Origin: Methyloversatilis universalis EHg5
GTDB lineage: Bacteria > Pseudomonadota > Gammaproteobacteria > Burkholderiales > Rhodocyclaceae
Direction of reading: 5' to 3'
DNA: 64,000 nucleotides
Assembly (NCBI RefSeq): GCF_000378945.1
Contig: NZ_KB900539.1
Location: 3,422,122 to 3,486,121 of the forward strand
Shown here: positions 20,057 through 30,128 of the stretch, one piece after another
Position numbering within the stretch: the first letter of the stretch is position 1
How the letters are laid out: each line of letters opens with the position of its first letter
Program-made: the position numbers and the translations under genes
The notes under the pieces: generated by a model
What the model was told of the DNA's origin: nothing
Seen by the model: only the letters and a program-made list of their open reading frames with translations
Database searches by the model: none

Positions 20057-21441
20057 CAGTGACGCAGGCCGGCCGGCTTGGCGCGCGGCTTGGCATTCGG
20101 ATCGAGCGGCTGCGGGTCGAGCACCGCCACGGTCAGCGTGTCACTGCCGAAATACTTGCGCGCCACCGCCTGCACTTCGGCCGCGGTCACTGATTTCAGC
20201 TTTTCCAGCATGAGATCGGCGTCCTGCCAGCGGTAGCCGGAGGCCTCCATGCGGCCGATTTCCATCGCCTGCACATAAGTGGAGTCGAGCTTGTAGACCT
20301 GGGCGGCGACGGTGAGCGTCTTGATCCGCTCCAGTTCGGCCTCGGACACGCCTTCGTCGGCGATGCGCTTCACCTCGGCGCGCAGCGCGGCTTCCAGTTC
20401 GGCCACGCTGTGGCCCTTGGCCGGCGTGCCGCCGAGCATGAAGGTGGTTTCGCCGCGCGCGGTGGCGTCGTAATAGGCGCCCACTTCGACCGCGACCTGA
20501 CTGCCGCGGACCAGCGCCTTGGGCAGGCGCGACGCCGCGTGGCCGTCCAGGATGCCGGCCAGCACTTCCAGCGCGTAGGGTTCGCGGTCGTTCACCACAT
20601 CGACCAGCTTGGGCGCCTTCCAGGTCATGGCCAGCTGGGGCAGTTCGGCCGGCGCCTTCACGGTGATGCGCCGCTCGCCGGTCTGCACCGGTTCGGCGGT
20701 CATCTTGCGCACCGGCAGCTGAACCGGCTTCATGTGGCCGTAGGCCTTCTTCACCTGTTCGAATACTTTCTTGTGGTCAACGTCGCCGACCACCACCACA
20801 TAGGCGTTGTTCGGCGCATACCAGCGGCGGTACCAGTCGCGCGCATCGTCCGGCCGCATGTTCTCGAGATCGTTCATCCAGCCGATCACCGGCCGACGGT
20901 AGGGGTGGGCAATGAAGGCGCTGGCCATCAGCTGTTCGTGCAGCTGCGACTGCGGCTGGTCGTCGGTGCGCAGCCGGCGCTCTTCCATGACCACCTTCAG
21001 CTCGCGCGCGAATTCGTCGTCCGAAATCACCAGATTGCGCATGCGGTCGGCTTCCAGCTCGATCATCTTCGGCAGCGCGGCAGCCGGTACCCGCTGGAAA
21101 TAGGCGGTGTAGTCGTGGCTGGTGAAGGCGTTGTCGTTGCCGCCGGCGCGGGCGACGATTTCGTTGAATTCGCCCGGTTTCAGGGTTTTCGTACCCTTGA
21201 ACATCATGTGCTCGAGCAGGTGGGCAATCCCGGTCGTACCGTCATGCTCGTCGATCGCGCCCACCCGGTACCACACCATATGCATGGCCACCGGCGCCCG
21301 GTGATCTTCCTTCACGATCACGTGCAGGCCGTTATCGAGCCGGGTTTCGTAGGGGTTCGCGCGTGCCGGCGCAATCGGAGCCAGCAGTGCGGCCAGCGCG
21401 CTGCACAGCGCGAAGCCACGGGAAAAACGGCGCAATTCCAT
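20056..21441 (-). CDS. M16-family zinc metallopeptidase (active subunit)
   Basis: A 461-residue periplasmic protease: signal peptide to about residue 28 (APARA), the zinc-binding motif HLLEH at residues 74-78, and the distal glutamate region ELKVVMEERRLR. It is the catalytic partner of the downstream zinc-less subunit. Pairs like this beside ftsY/ftsEX and rsmD/coaD are common in betaproteobacteria; substrates are not known. The long open frame upstream of 21441 is antisense to ftsY and is not coding. Confidence 0.9.
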   Translation of the reverse strand: MELRRFSRGFALCSALAALLAPIAPARANPYETRLDNGLHVIVKEDHRAPVAMHMVWYRVGAIDEHDGTTGIAHLLEHMMFKGTKTLKPGEFNEIVARAGGNDNAFTSHDYTAYFQRVPAAALPKMIELEADRMRNLVISDDEFARELKVVMEERRLRTDDQPQSQLHEQLMASAFIAHPYRRPVIGWMNDLENMRPDDARDWYRRWYAPNNAYVVVVGDVDHKKVFEQVKKAYGHMKPVQLPVRKMTAEPVQTGERRITVKAPAELPQLAMTWKAPKLVDVVNDREPYALEVLAGILDGHAASRLPKALVRGSQVAVEVGAYYDATARGETTFMLGGTPAKGHSVAELEAALRAEVKRIADEGVSEAELERIKTLTVAAQVYKLDSTYVQAMEIGRMEASGYRWQDADLMLEKLKSVTAAEVQAVARKYFGSDTLTVAVLDPQPLDPNAKPRAKPAGLRH

Positions 21442-21562
21442 CTGATACACTCTCCGCCAAAGTTCGCGACCAAGGCCAAATGCTTGATCGCGCCTGAATT
21501 TTCCAGCCGTGCGGCCACAGAAGTCCGGCCACTGCACGGTGCTCCACAGACCGTCTTCCCAC

Positions 21563-22609
21563 ATGTTTGGTTTCTTCAAGAAGGACAAGCCGGCCGCACC
21601 CGAAGCGGTCGCGCAGCCAGAAATCGCGCCGGCCGCGGTCGCGCAGGATAGCGCGCCGGAGGCAGCCGCACCGAAAATGTCCTGGGCGCAGCGCCTGCGC
21701 GCCGGGCTGTCCAAGACCCGGGCGCAGATCGGCGGCCAGCTCAGCGCGCTGTTCTCGCGCACCAGGGTCGACGACGAGCTGCTGGAAGAGCTGGAAACCC
21801 TGCTCATCACCTCCGACGTCGGTCTGGACGCCACCACCCATCTGCTGGACGTGCTGCGCGAGCGGGTGCGCCGCGAGCGGATCGAAGACCCGGCGAAGCT
21901 GCGCGACGTGCTGAAGGAAGCGCTGACGAAGCTGATCGCGCCGCTGGAAAAGCCGCTGGACCTCGACGCGCACAAGCCCTTCATCATCATGATTGCCGGC
22001 GTCAACGGCGCCGGAAAGACCACCTCGATCGGCAAGCTGGCCAAGCACTTCCAGGCCCAGGGCAAGAGCGTGCTGCTGGCCGCCGGCGACACCTTCCGCG
22101 CCGCCGCCCGCGAACAGCTGGAAACCTGGGGCGCCCGCAACAATGTGGCGGTGATCGCTCAGGATTCGGGCGACCCGGCCGCGGTGGTATTCGACGCGGT
22201 GAGCGCGGCGCGCGCCCGCAATATAGATGTGGTGCTGGCCGACACCGCCGGCCGCCTGCCCACCCAGCTGCATCTGATGGAAGAAATCGCCAAGGTGAAG
22301 CGGGTGATCGCCAAGGCCGATCCGACCGGCCCGCACGAAGTGCTGCTGGTGCTGGATGGCAATATCGGCCAGAACGCGCTGGCCCAGGTGAAGGCCTTCG
22401 ATGCCGCCATCGGCGTGACCGGCCTGGTCATGACCAAGCTGGACGGCACCGCGCGCGGCGGCGTGATCGCCGCCATCGCCAAGCAGCACGCGCCGTCGCG
22501 TCCGATCGCGCTGCGCTACATCGGCGTCGGCGAAGGCGTGGATGACCTGCAGCCCTTCCGCGCCGCCGAATTCGTCGACGCGCTGTTCGACAGCCCGCAG
22601 GCGGGTTGA
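21563..22609 (+). CDS. ftsY: Signal recognition particle receptor FtsY
   Basis: SRP-type GTPase that docks ribosome-nascent chains at the membrane. It starts MFGFFKKDK, has an Ala/Pro-rich acidic linker, then the NG domain with [34 protein letters not shown] and [10 protein letters not shown]. The length of 348 aa is on the short side because the acidic A domain is reduced. It leads the ftsY-ftsE-ftsX operon. Confidence 0.96.
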   Translation: MFGFFKKDKPAAPEAVAQPEIAPAAVAQDSAPEAAAPKMSWAQRLRAGLSKTRAQIGGQLSALFSRTRVDDELLEELETLLITSDVGLDATTHLLDVLRERVRRERIEDPAKLRDVLKEALTKLIAPLEKPLDLDAHKPFIIMIAGVNGAGKTTSIGKLAKHFQAQGKSVLLAAGDTFRAAAREQLETWGARNNVAVIAQDSGDPAAVVFDAVSAARARNIDVVLADTAGRLPTQLHLMEEIAKVKRVIAKADPTGPHEVLLVLDGNIGQNALAQVKAFDAAIGVTGLVMTKLDGTARGGVIAAIAKQHAPSRPIALRYIGVGEGVDDLQPFRAAEFVDALFDSPQAG

Positions 22610-22616
22610 GCGGCGC

Positions 22617-23267
22617 ATGATCCGCTTCGAACAGGTCACCAAGCGCTACACCGGCGGCCACACCGCCCTCGAACGCGTCGATATCGACATCGCGCGCGGC
22701 GAGATGGTGGTGGTGACCGGCCACTCGGGTGCCGGCAAAAGCACCCTGCTCAAGCTGCTGGCGGTACTCGAACGCCCGACCGAAGGGCGCGTGCTGGTCG
22801 GCGGCGAAAACGTGTCGGCGCTCAAGCGCGCTGCCCTGCCCTACTGGCGCCGCTCGATCGGGCTCATCATGCAGGACCAGCGCCTGCTGTTCGACCGCAG
22901 CGCCTTCGACAACGTGATGCTGCCGCTGTCCATCAGCAGCCACCCGCCGCGCGAAGCGGCGAAGCGGGTCAGCGCCGCGCTGGAGCGGGTCGGTCTGGCC
23001 GGGCGAGACAAGGCGATGCCGGTCGAACTTTCCGGCGGCGAACAGCAGCGGCTCACCATCGCCCGCGCCATCGTGAACCGGCCGCAGATCCTGCTCGCGG
23101 ATGAACCGACCGCTCACCTCGACGACGCCTACGCGCGCGACATCGCCGACCTGTTCCGTTCGTTCAACGAAGCCGGCGTGACCATGCTGCTCACCACCCA
23201 CGACGGCGGACTGTTCGAGCGCTACGCGCCGCGCCGGCTGTCGCTCGCGCACGGGAAGCTGCAATGA
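22617..23267 (+). CDS. ftsE: Cell division ATP-binding protein FtsE
   Basis: ABC ATPase that with FtsX regulates septal peptidoglycan hydrolases. It shows Walker A GHSGAGKSTLLKLL, the signature LSGGEQQRL, Walker B ILLADEPTAHLD and the H-loop LLTTHD. At 216 aa it is typical. It starts seven bases after ftsY and overlaps ftsX by four bases. Confidence 0.95.
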   Translation: MIRFEQVTKRYTGGHTALERVDIDIARGEMVVVTGHSGAGKSTLLKLLAVLERPTEGRVLVGGENVSALKRAALPYWRRSIGLIMQDQRLLFDRSAFDNVMLPLSISSHPPREAAKRVSAALERVGLAGRDKAMPVELSGGEQQRLTIARAIVNRPQILLADEPTAHLDDAYARDIADLFRSFNEAGVTMLLTTHDGGLFERYAPRRLSLAHGKLQ

Positions 23268-24166
23268 ACTGGCTGCGTCTTCAGATGCGCGCAGGCCTGC
23301 GCGCCGCCCGGCAGATGCTGCGCCAGCCTTTCAATACGCTGCTGGCCGCGCTGGTGGTGGGCATTGCCGCCGCACTGCCGGCCACTGGCTACATGCTCTT
23401 GGGCAATCTGCAGCGGCTGGCCGGCACGGTCAGCGCGGCGCCGGAAATTTCGGTGTTCATGCAGCCGGCCGCCAGCGCCGACACGGTGAAGGACACCGAG
23501 AAGAAGATACGCGCGCTGCTCGCGAAGGACGGCCGGGTCGAGCTCATTTCGCGCGACGCCGCGCTGAAGCGCTTCCGCGACAACGACGGGCTGTCGGAAA
23601 TTCTCGACGCGCTGCCGGAAAACCCGTTCGCCGACGCCTTCGTCGTGCGGCTCAAGGACGCGGACGCGCAGCACCTGGAAGCGCTGCGCAGCGACCTCGC
23701 GAAGCTGCCCGAAGTCGAGCACGTGCAGCTCGACTCCGACTGGGCCAAGCGGCTGGACGCCATGATTGCGCTCGGCCGGCAGGCACTCACCATGCTGGCC
23801 GGCGTACTCGGCCTCGGGCTGGTGGCGGTCACCTTCAACACGATACGGCTGCAGCTGCTGACCCAGCGCGACGAGATCGAAGTGAGCCGCCTGCTCGGCG
23901 CCACCGACGCCTGGATACGCCGCCCCTTCCACTGGTTCGGCGCGCTGCAGGGCCTGCTCGGCGGCGCGCTGGCCGGCCTGCTGGCGCTGGTCGCCACCCG
24001 CATGCTGGCCGAGCCGATGGGCGAGCTGGCCGGTCTGTACAGCCTGGAATTCGTGCTGCGCCCGCTGGCCGCGCTCGACTGGGCGGTGCTGCTGGCGCTG
24101 TGCGCGCTGCTCGGCTGGCTGGGCGCCAGCGCGTCGGTACGCCGTCACCTGTCGCGCATCGCCTGA
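23264..24166 (+). CDS. ftsX: Cell division permease-like protein FtsX
   Basis: Integral membrane partner of FtsE. The 300-residue protein has a cytoplasmic basic N-terminus, a first transmembrane helix near residues 25-48, a periplasmic extracellular loop (EISVFMQPAAS, LPENPFADAF), and three C-terminal helices with the FtsX-domain sequence EIEVSRLLGATDAWIRRPF. Its TGA overlaps the dacB ATG by one base. Confidence 0.95.
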   Translation: MNWLRLQMRAGLRAARQMLRQPFNTLLAALVVGIAAALPATGYMLLGNLQRLAGTVSAAPEISVFMQPAASADTVKDTEKKIRALLAKDGRVELISRDAALKRFRDNDGLSEILDALPENPFADAFVVRLKDADAQHLEALRSDLAKLPEVEHVQLDSDWAKRLDAMIALGRQALTMLAGVLGLGLVAVTFNTIRLQLLTQRDEIEVSRLLGATDAWIRRPFHWFGALQGLLGGALAGLLALVATRMLAEPMGELAGLYSLEFVLRPLAALDWAVLLALCALLGWLGASASVRRHLSRIA

Positions 24167-25590
24167 TGCGGGTTCTGTTTCTCGCTGCACTGGTCTCGCT
24201 GTCCACCGCTGCGCAGGCGGTGCTGCCGGCACCGGTGCTGCAGGCGCTGAAAGCGGCTGAAATCCCGCCGTCGGCGGTATCGGTGGTGGTGCAGCCGGTC
24301 GAGGGCGGACCGGCGCGCATCAGTCATCAGGCAAAGCTGGCGATGAATCCGGCGTCGGTGATGAAGCTGGTCACCACCTACGCCGCGCTCGACACGCTGG
24401 GCCCCGCCTTCAGCTGGCGCACCGAACTCTTGGTCACCCGGCTGCCGCGCGACGGCGTGCTGGATGGCCCGCTCTACATCCGCGGCAGCGGCGACCCGGC
24501 GCTGGGCATGGAACAGCTCTGGCTGCTGCTGCGCGAACTGCGCAGCCGGGGCGTGCGCGACATCCGCGGCGACGTGATCGCCGACCGCAGCCGCTACGCC
24601 GCCGCGCCCTACGATCCGGGCGCCTTCGACAACGAACCGATGGCGCCGTACAACGTCGGCCCGGACGCGCTGCTGTTCGCCCACAACGCGCTGCGCATCC
24701 GGCTGCAGCCGATCGAGGGCGGCAGCCCGGCGCTGTGGGCCGAACCGCCGCTGGAGGGCGTGCAGATCGACAACCGGGTGCAGCTGGTGGTGGGCGAATG
24801 CGGCGACTGGAAGGACACGCTGACCGCCATGGTGCAGCCGGCGGCCGACGGCCGGCTGACGCTGCAGATTGCCGGCCGCTATGCGCGCGACTGCGGCGAA
24901 CGCATCTGGAATGTGGCGCCGCTGCCGCACGCCGAGTTCTTCGCCCGCGCGCTGCGCGCGATGTGGGGCGAGCTGGGCGGCCGCATCGCCGGGCGCATCC
25001 GCGATGGCGTGGTACCGCCGGAGGCCCTGACGCTCGGCGGCATCGATTCGCCGCCGCTGGCCGAGGTGGTGCGCGACATCAACAAGTACAGCAATAACGT
25101 GATGGCGCGCCAGCTCTTCCTGACGCTGGCGCCGGCCGGAGCGCCGGCCGATACCGCGGCGGCGCAGGCCGGCCTCCGCGCCTGGGCAGTACGGCGCGGG
25201 CTGACGCTGAACAGCCTGGTGATGGACAACGGCTCGGGCCTGTCACGTGCGGAACGCCTGTCCGCCGCCGATCTGGCCACGATACTGAGACATGCCTGGG
25301 CCAGCCCGGTCATGCCCGAATTCATGTCTTCGCTGCCGGTGTATGCGGTGGACGGCACCCTGCGCCGGCGGCAGAAGACCTCGCCGCTGGCCGGTCAGGC
25401 CCATCTGAAAACCGGTTCGCTGGCCGACACCCGCTCGATCGCCGGCTACATGCTCGATCGCAATGGCAAGCGGGTACTGCTGGTCGCCTGGCTGAACCAC
25501 CCGAACGCCAAACGCGCGCAGCCGGTGCTGGATGCACTGCTGGAATGGGTGTGGACCGGCAACCCGCAGGGGCTGCCGGTCACCGACTGA
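24166..25590 (+). CDS. dacB: D-alanyl-D-alanine carboxypeptidase/endopeptidase (PBP4, S13)
   Basis: Periplasmic penicillin-binding protein trimming peptidoglycan cross-links. Signal peptide ends near STAAQA; the three active-site motifs are SVMK (Ser64, Lys67), SNN (309-311) and KTG (415-417). The 474-residue length and the large insert between the first two motifs are characteristic of peptidase family S13. It is translationally coupled to ftsX, giving a division/cell-wall operon. Confidence 0.94.
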   Translation: MRVLFLAALVSLSTAAQAVLPAPVLQALKAAEIPPSAVSVVVQPVEGGPARISHQAKLAMNPASVMKLVTTYAALDTLGPAFSWRTELLVTRLPRDGVLDGPLYIRGSGDPALGMEQLWLLLRELRSRGVRDIRGDVIADRSRYAAAPYDPGAFDNEPMAPYNVGPDALLFAHNALRIRLQPIEGGSPALWAEPPLEGVQIDNRVQLVVGECGDWKDTLTAMVQPAADGRLTLQIAGRYARDCGERIWNVAPLPHAEFFARALRAMWGELGGRIAGRIRDGVVPPEALTLGGIDSPPLAEVVRDINKYSNNVMARQLFLTLAPAGAPADTAAAQAGLRAWAVRRGLTLNSLVMDNGSGLSRAERLSAADLATILRHAWASPVMPEFMSSLPVYAVDGTLRRRQKTSPLAGQAHLKTGSLADTRSIAGYMLDRNGKRVLLVAWLNHPNAKRAQPVLDALLEWVWTGNPQGLPVTD

Positions 25591-25595
25591 GGCGA

Positions 25596-25615
25596 TCCGC
25601 CCGGGACCGGGCGGA
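25596..25615. terminator. GC stem-loop between convergent dacB and grxD
   Basis: TCCGCCCGG and CCGGGCGGA form a 9-bp inverted repeat around a GA centre, in the 31-base gap between two convergent genes. No T tract follows on either strand, so it may act only as a weak or Rho-assisted terminator. Confidence 0.4.
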
Positions 25616-25621
25616 CGCGGA

Positions 25622-25933
25622 TCAGAGGCCTTCCAGTTCCTTCTTCAGTTCGCCCGACTGGAACATCTCTTTCATGATGTCGCAGCCGCCGATGAATTCG
25701 CCGCGGATGTAGAGCTGCGGGATGGTCGGCCAGTTGGCGTATTCCTTGATGCCCTGACGGATTTCGGCGTCTTCCAGCACGTTCACCGTGTGCAGCTGCT
25801 GCACGCCGAGGTGCTTCAGGATCTGCACCGCGGTGGACGAGAAGCCGCACTGCGGGAACTGCGGCGTGCCCTTCATGTAGAGCACAACCGGGTTGCTGGT
25901 GACGGTTTCCTTGATACGGTCCTGGGCGCTCAT
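25622..25933 (-). CDS. grxD: Monothiol glutaredoxin (Grx4 family)
   Basis: CGFS-type glutaredoxin involved in Fe-S cluster trafficking. The single active-site cysteine lies in PQCGFS (Cys29), with KGTPQFP upstream, [17 protein letters not shown] and a final [10 protein letters not shown]. The ATG at 25933 with AGGAAA upstream gives 103 aa. It closes the hemA-prfA-prmC-grxD row. Confidence 0.95.
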   Translation of the reverse strand: MSAQDRIKETVTSNPVVLYMKGTPQFPQCGFSSTAVQILKHLGVQQLHTVNVLEDAEIRQGIKEYANWPTIPQLYIRGEFIGGCDIMKEMFQSGELKKELEGL

Positions 25934-26009
25934 CTTCGTTTCCTTTGAAAAGTCGGTATTGCCAATATTGAAAAAGCCGTCGGCACCGCGCCGCCGGGGG
26001 TAAAGGTAT

Positions 26010-26834
26010 TCAGTCGCCGCCGCGCCGGCGGCCGCCGCTGACCCGTTCGATGCCTGCAATATCGCGCCATGACGCGACATCGGCAAGCCCCGCGCAACGC
26101 ATCAGCGCGCGCACCGCGGGCGCCTGATCGTAGCCGTGCTCGCACAGCAGCCAGCCGCCATCGGCCAGCCGTGGCGGCGCCTGCCGGCACAGGATGCGCA
26201 GGTCGTCCAGCCCGTCCGCGCCGCTGGCCAGCGCCGACGACGGTTCGAAGCGCAGATCGCCCTGGACCAGATGCGGGTCGCCGGTGCGGATGTAGGGCGG
26301 ATTCGACACGACGCAGTCAAATTCTTCACCGGCAACGGCTTCCAGCCAGTTGGAGGCGATCCAGCCGACTTCAAGCCCCAGCCGCTGCCCGTTGTCGCGG
26401 GCGATGGCCAGTGCCGCCTCGGAGCGATCCAGCGCCTGCACGCGGGCGCGGGGACACTGCGCCTTGATCGCCAGCGCGATCGCGCCTGAGCCGGTGCCGG
26501 CGTCGAGCACGCGCGGTGCCGGCAGCCCGGCGATGCATTCCAGCGCCCGCTCGACCAGCACTTCGGTATCCGGCCGCGGAATCAGCACGCCCGGGCCGAC
26601 CGCGATGTCCAGCCCGAAGAATTCGCGCCGGCCGACCAGATAGGCCACCGGTTCGCCGGCCGCGCGGCGTTCGAGCAGATGGTCGAGCGCGGCTCGCGCC
26701 GGATCGGCCAGCGAATCGCGCCCGCGCGCGATCAGGCCGGCGCGGTCGCAGCCCAGCGCATGCGCCGCCAGCACCTGCGCGTCGCGGCTGTCGATGCGCG
26801 CGCGCGCGGCGCGCAGCCAGTCATCGAGCGTCAT
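26010..26834 (-). CDS. prmC: Release factor glutamine methyltransferase PrmC
   Basis: Methylates the GGQ glutamine of RF1 and RF2. It shows the [16 protein letters not shown] segment, RPDTEVLVE, the SAM loop [13 protein letters not shown] and the catalytic NPPYIR. At 274 aa it is normal. It lies 13 bases after its substrate gene prfA. Confidence 0.95.
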   Translation of the reverse strand: MTLDDWLRAARARIDSRDAQVLAAHALGCDRAGLIARGRDSLADPARAALDHLLERRAAGEPVAYLVGRREFFGLDIAVGPGVLIPRPDTEVLVERALECIAGLPAPRVLDAGTGSGAIALAIKAQCPRARVQALDRSEAALAIARDNGQRLGLEVGWIASNWLEAVAGEEFDCVVSNPPYIRTGDPHLVQGDLRFEPSSALASGADGLDDLRILCRQAPPRLADGGWLLCEHGYDQAPAVRALMRCAGLADVASWRDIAGIERVSGGRRRGGD

Positions 26835-26847
26835 GCGCCGGCGCCGC

Positions 26848-27933
26848 TCAGGCGCCCTCCTCCGCCAGCTGGGCGAGCTGTTCGGCCTGGTGCTCGTGCG
26901 CCAGCGCGTCCATCAGTTCGCTCAGATCACCGTCCATGATGGCGTCCAGCTTGTACAGCGTCAGATTGATGCGGTGATCGGTCATCCGGCCCTGCGGAAA
27001 GTTGTAGGTGCGGATGCGCTCCGAGCGGTCGCCGCTGCCGACCAGACTTTTGCGGGTGGAGGCGATCTGGCTGTCGCGCGCACGCACCTGGGCGTCGCGG
27101 ATGCGCGCCGCCAGCACCGACATCGCCTGCGCCTTGTTGCGGTGCTGGCTGCGGTCGTCCTGGCACTCGACCACGATGCCGGTCGGCAGGTGGGTGATGC
27201 GCACCGCCGAATCGGTCTTGTTGATGTGCTGGCCGCCGGCACCGGACGCGCGGAAGGTGTCGATTCGCAGATCGGCCGGATTGATGTCGATTTCGGCCAC
27301 TTCATCGACCTCGGCCATCACCGCCACGGTGCAGGCCGAAGTGTGGATGCGGCCCTGGGTTTCGGTCACCGGCACCCGCTGCACGCGGTGGCCGCCGGAT
27401 TCGAACTTGAGCCGCTGATAGACGCCGTCGCCGCTGACGCGGGCAATGATTTCGCGGTAACCGCCGAGGTCGGACTCGCTCGCCGACACCACCTCGACCT
27501 TCCAGCGGCTGCGCTCGGCGTAGCGCGAGTACATGCGGAACAGGTCGGCCGCGAACAGCGCCGATTCATCGCCGCCGGTACCGGCGCGGATTTCCAGGAA
27601 CACGTTGCGGCCGTCGTCCGGGTCCTTGGGCAGCAGCGCGCGCTGCAGTTCGCCTTCCAGCCGCTCCATGTCGGCAGCCGACTGTTCGATCTCGCCCTGG
27701 GCCAGTTCCTTCATGTCCGGGTCGGCCAGCAGTTCACGGGCGGCTTCGCCGTCGTCCCGCGCCCTGCACCACGCCTGGTAAAGGGCGATAACCGGGGTCA
27801 GTTCGGCATGTTCGCGGGTGAGCTTGCGGTAGTGGTCGATGTCGGCGGTCACGCCCGGATCGGCCAGCGCGGCGTCGAGATCGGCCAGACGGGTCGACAG
27901 CTGTTCGAGTTTTTCGGCGATGCGCGGCTTCAT
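26848..27933 (-). CDS. prfA: Peptide chain release factor 1
   Basis: Reads UAA and UAG stop codons. The GGQ tripeptide is at residues 233-235 in [15 protein letters not shown], the same numbering as in E. coli, and the anticodon-like tripeptide is PVT (in RVPVTETQG) rather than PAT. The length of 361 aa is standard. It lies between hemA and prmC, a widely conserved order. Confidence 0.96.
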   Translation of the reverse strand: MKPRIAEKLEQLSTRLADLDAALADPGVTADIDHYRKLTREHAELTPVIALYQAWCRARDDGEAARELLADPDMKELAQGEIEQSAADMERLEGELQRALLPKDPDDGRNVFLEIRAGTGGDESALFAADLFRMYSRYAERSRWKVEVVSASESDLGGYREIIARVSGDGVYQRLKFESGGHRVQRVPVTETQGRIHTSACTVAVMAEVDEVAEIDINPADLRIDTFRASGAGGQHINKTDSAVRITHLPTGIVVECQDDRSQHRNKAQAMSVLAARIRDAQVRARDSQIASTRKSLVGSGDRSERIRTYNFPQGRMTDHRINLTLYKLDAIMDGDLSELMDALAHEHQAEQLAQLAEEGA

Positions 27934-27990
27934 GTCGGCGGAACGGGAAAAGGCGTGAAACGGCGCCGGGCCGGTGCCCGACACCGTGAG

Positions 27991-28009
27991 GGCGACGCTA
28001 GGCGTCGCC
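27991..28009. repeat. Inverted repeat overlapping the hemA stop codon
   Basis: GGCGACGC-TAG-GCGTCGCC, a perfect 8-bp inverted repeat with a three-base loop, covers the hemA stop codon. There is no U tract after it. It could attenuate read-through into prfA or slow mRNA decay; this is inference from position. Confidence 0.4.
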
Positions 28010-29269
28010 GCCGTGCTGCGGGAACAGGCGCTTGACCAGACCTTCGATCTGTTCGCGCGCCTGCGGCGGCGCCTCGTTCAGCATGCGGGTCGGACCGTGC
28101 AGCAGCTTGTTGGTGAGGTTGCGCGACAGCGTGTCGAGCACCCGATCGGGCGATTCGCCGCGGGCGATCGCGCGCAGCGCGCGCTCCAGTTCGGCCGCGC
28201 GCATGTCCTCGGCGTGGCCGCGCAGCGCACGGATGGCCGGCACCGCCTCGCGTGCCTGCACCCACTGCAGGAAGTTGGCGACCCGTGCGTCGATGATGGC
28301 CTGCGCCTCGACCACGGCCGCCTGCCGGGCTTCCAGACCGGAATCGACGATCTGCGCCAGATCATCGACCGTGTAGAGGAATACGTCGTCCAGCATGTCC
28401 ACTTCGCCTTCGATGTCGCGCGGCACCGCGAGATCGACCATCACCATCGGACGGTGGCGGCGCTGCTTCAGCGCGCGCTCGACCATGCCCAGGCCGATGA
28501 TGGGCAGCGGACTGGCAGTACAGGACAGCACGATGTCGAACTCGGCGAGGCGCTCGCCCAGTTCGTCCAGCCGGATGGCACCGACCTTGAGATCGCTGCG
28601 CGCAAAGCGGTCGGCCAGCGCCTGGGCACGATCCAGCGTGCGGTTGGCGATCACCATTTCGCGCGGCGTACAGCCGGCGAAGTGGGCGGCGCACAGTTCC
28701 ATCATTTCGCCGGCGCCGACACAGAGCACGCGCTGGCCGGACAGGCTGCCGAAGATGCGCTCCGACAGATGCACCGCTGCGGCCGCCATCGACACGATGT
28801 TGGCGCCGATCGCGGTGGTCGAACGCACCTCCTTGGCCACCGCGAAGCTGCGCTGGAACAGCGTGTGCAGCAGCGCACCCAGCGTGCCCGCACCTTCCGC
28901 CACGCGCACCGCCTGCTTCATCTGGCCGAGGATCTGCGGCTCGCCCAGCACCATGGAATCGAGCCCGCTGGCCACACGGAACACGTGGCGCACCGCCTGC
29001 TGGTGCTCCAGCCGGTAGATGTAGGGCGCCAGTTCCTGCGCACCGATGCGGTGGTACTGCGCCATCCAGTCCAGCGCGCTGTCCGGATCGTTGGTCGCAC
29101 AGTACAGCTCGGTGCGGTTGCAGGTGGACAGGATGGCCGCCTCCTGCACCGGGCGCGCGCGGGTCAGTTCGCCCAGCGCATCGGGCAGCGATTCCGGCAG
29201 GAAGGTCATGCGCTCGCGCACCGCCAGCGGGGCGGTGTGGTGGTTGAGACCGAGCGCGAACAGGGACAT
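27998..29269 (-). CDS. hemA: Glutamyl-tRNA reductase
   Basis: First enzyme of C5-pathway tetrapyrrole synthesis. The catalytic cysteine is Cys50 in STCNRTELY, as in other GluTRs; GLNHHTAPL precedes it and the NADPH domain shows [12 protein letters not shown]. The protein is 423 aa. It heads the hemA-prfA-prmC row; the 97-base upstream gap to the serine protease gene holds no recognisable gene. Confidence 0.96.
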   Translation of the reverse strand: MSLFALGLNHHTAPLAVRERMTFLPESLPDALGELTRARPVQEAAILSTCNRTELYCATNDPDSALDWMAQYHRIGAQELAPYIYRLEHQQAVRHVFRVASGLDSMVLGEPQILGQMKQAVRVAEGAGTLGALLHTLFQRSFAVAKEVRSTTAIGANIVSMAAAAVHLSERIFGSLSGQRVLCVGAGEMMELCAAHFAGCTPREMVIANRTLDRAQALADRFARSDLKVGAIRLDELGERLAEFDIVLSCTASPLPIIGLGMVERALKQRRHRPMVMVDLAVPRDIEGEVDMLDDVFLYTVDDLAQIVDSGLEARQAAVVEAQAIIDARVANFLQWVQAREAVPAIRALRGHAEDMRAAELERALRAIARGESPDRVLDTLSRNLTNKLLHGPTRMLNEAPPQAREQIEGLVKRLFPQHGGDA

Positions 29270-29366
29270 TGTGGGGCGGGCTGAAGACGTGAATGCGGCG
29301 CAGAGCGCCTGTCGGGGCCGGATTATACCAGCCGCTCCCGGGCGGTCAGCCGGCAGGCGTGAAGCG

Positions 29367-30128
29367 TCAGCGGACGGTGGCCAGCAGCGCCGTCAGATGG
29401 ACGCCCGGAATCGCGTAGCTGATCGCGCTGGGCTGAGCCAGCACGCTTTCCTTGCCGGCCTTGACCAGCACCATGTTCAGGATGCCGATCACCTCGCCGG
29501 ATTCCGGATCGAACAGCGGACTGCCGCTGTTGCCCGGATAGGCGGTGGCGTCGAGCTGGAACACGGTCAGGCTGCCGCGGGCGAGCCGCGTGCGGTTGGG
29601 CGTGCTCAGGTGGGCGATGTTGTCGACCGGAATCACGATGGGTGTCAGGGCCGACACGATGCCGCGGTGGGTGACCGGAATGAAGCCCAGCACGCTGCCG
29701 ATCGGAAAGCCGGTAAAGGCCACGGCCTGACCTTCGCGCACCCGGGCCGAATCGCCCAGCGGCAGCGCCGGCAGCGGCGCACCCTGGATGCGCAGGATGG
29801 CCAGGTCGTGCTCGACACTGACCGCGACGATGCGCGCATCGCGCATCTGCTGCCGCCCATCGATGCTGGCCATCACCGCCAGTGTTTCGAAGCGATCGGC
29901 ATCGAGCTGCACGCCAGCCACGTGGGCATTGGTGGCCACCAGCGTACCGTCGCCGATGGCGAAGCCGGTGCCTTTCAGTTCGAAATTGGGCGCCCGCAGC
30001 CGCATATTGGTGCCGACGATGACGATGGACGGCTTGATGCGGGCAATGGTGTCCGGCAGGTCAGCCTGCGCCAGCAGCGGCGCCGACAGCAGCGCTGCGC
30101 ACAGCAGGCGCCGGCGCGGATCAGCCAC
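29367..30128 (-). CDS. Exported trypsin-like serine protease
   Basis: A 253-residue protease of the chymotrypsin/DegP fold with a signal peptide (to about LLAQA) and no PDZ domain. The triad reads as His69 (TNAHVAG), Asp108 (VEHDLAI) and Ser201 (YPGNSGSPL). It overlaps the end of the upstream lytic transglycosylase gene by eight bases, so both belong to one envelope-related transcript. Single-domain trypsin-like proteins often act in envelope stress or in processing surface polymers; the substrate here is unknown. Confidence 0.85.
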   Translation of the reverse strand: MADPRRRLLCAALLSAPLLAQADLPDTIARIKPSIVIVGTNMRLRAPNFELKGTGFAIGDGTLVATNAHVAGVQLDADRFETLAVMASIDGRQQMRDARIVAVSVEHDLAILRIQGAPLPALPLGDSARVREGQAVAFTGFPIGSVLGFIPVTHRGIVSALTPIVIPVDNIAHLSTPNRTRLARGSLTVFQLDATAYPGNSGSPLFDPESGEVIGILNMVLVKAGKESVLAQPSAISYAIPGVHLTALLATVR

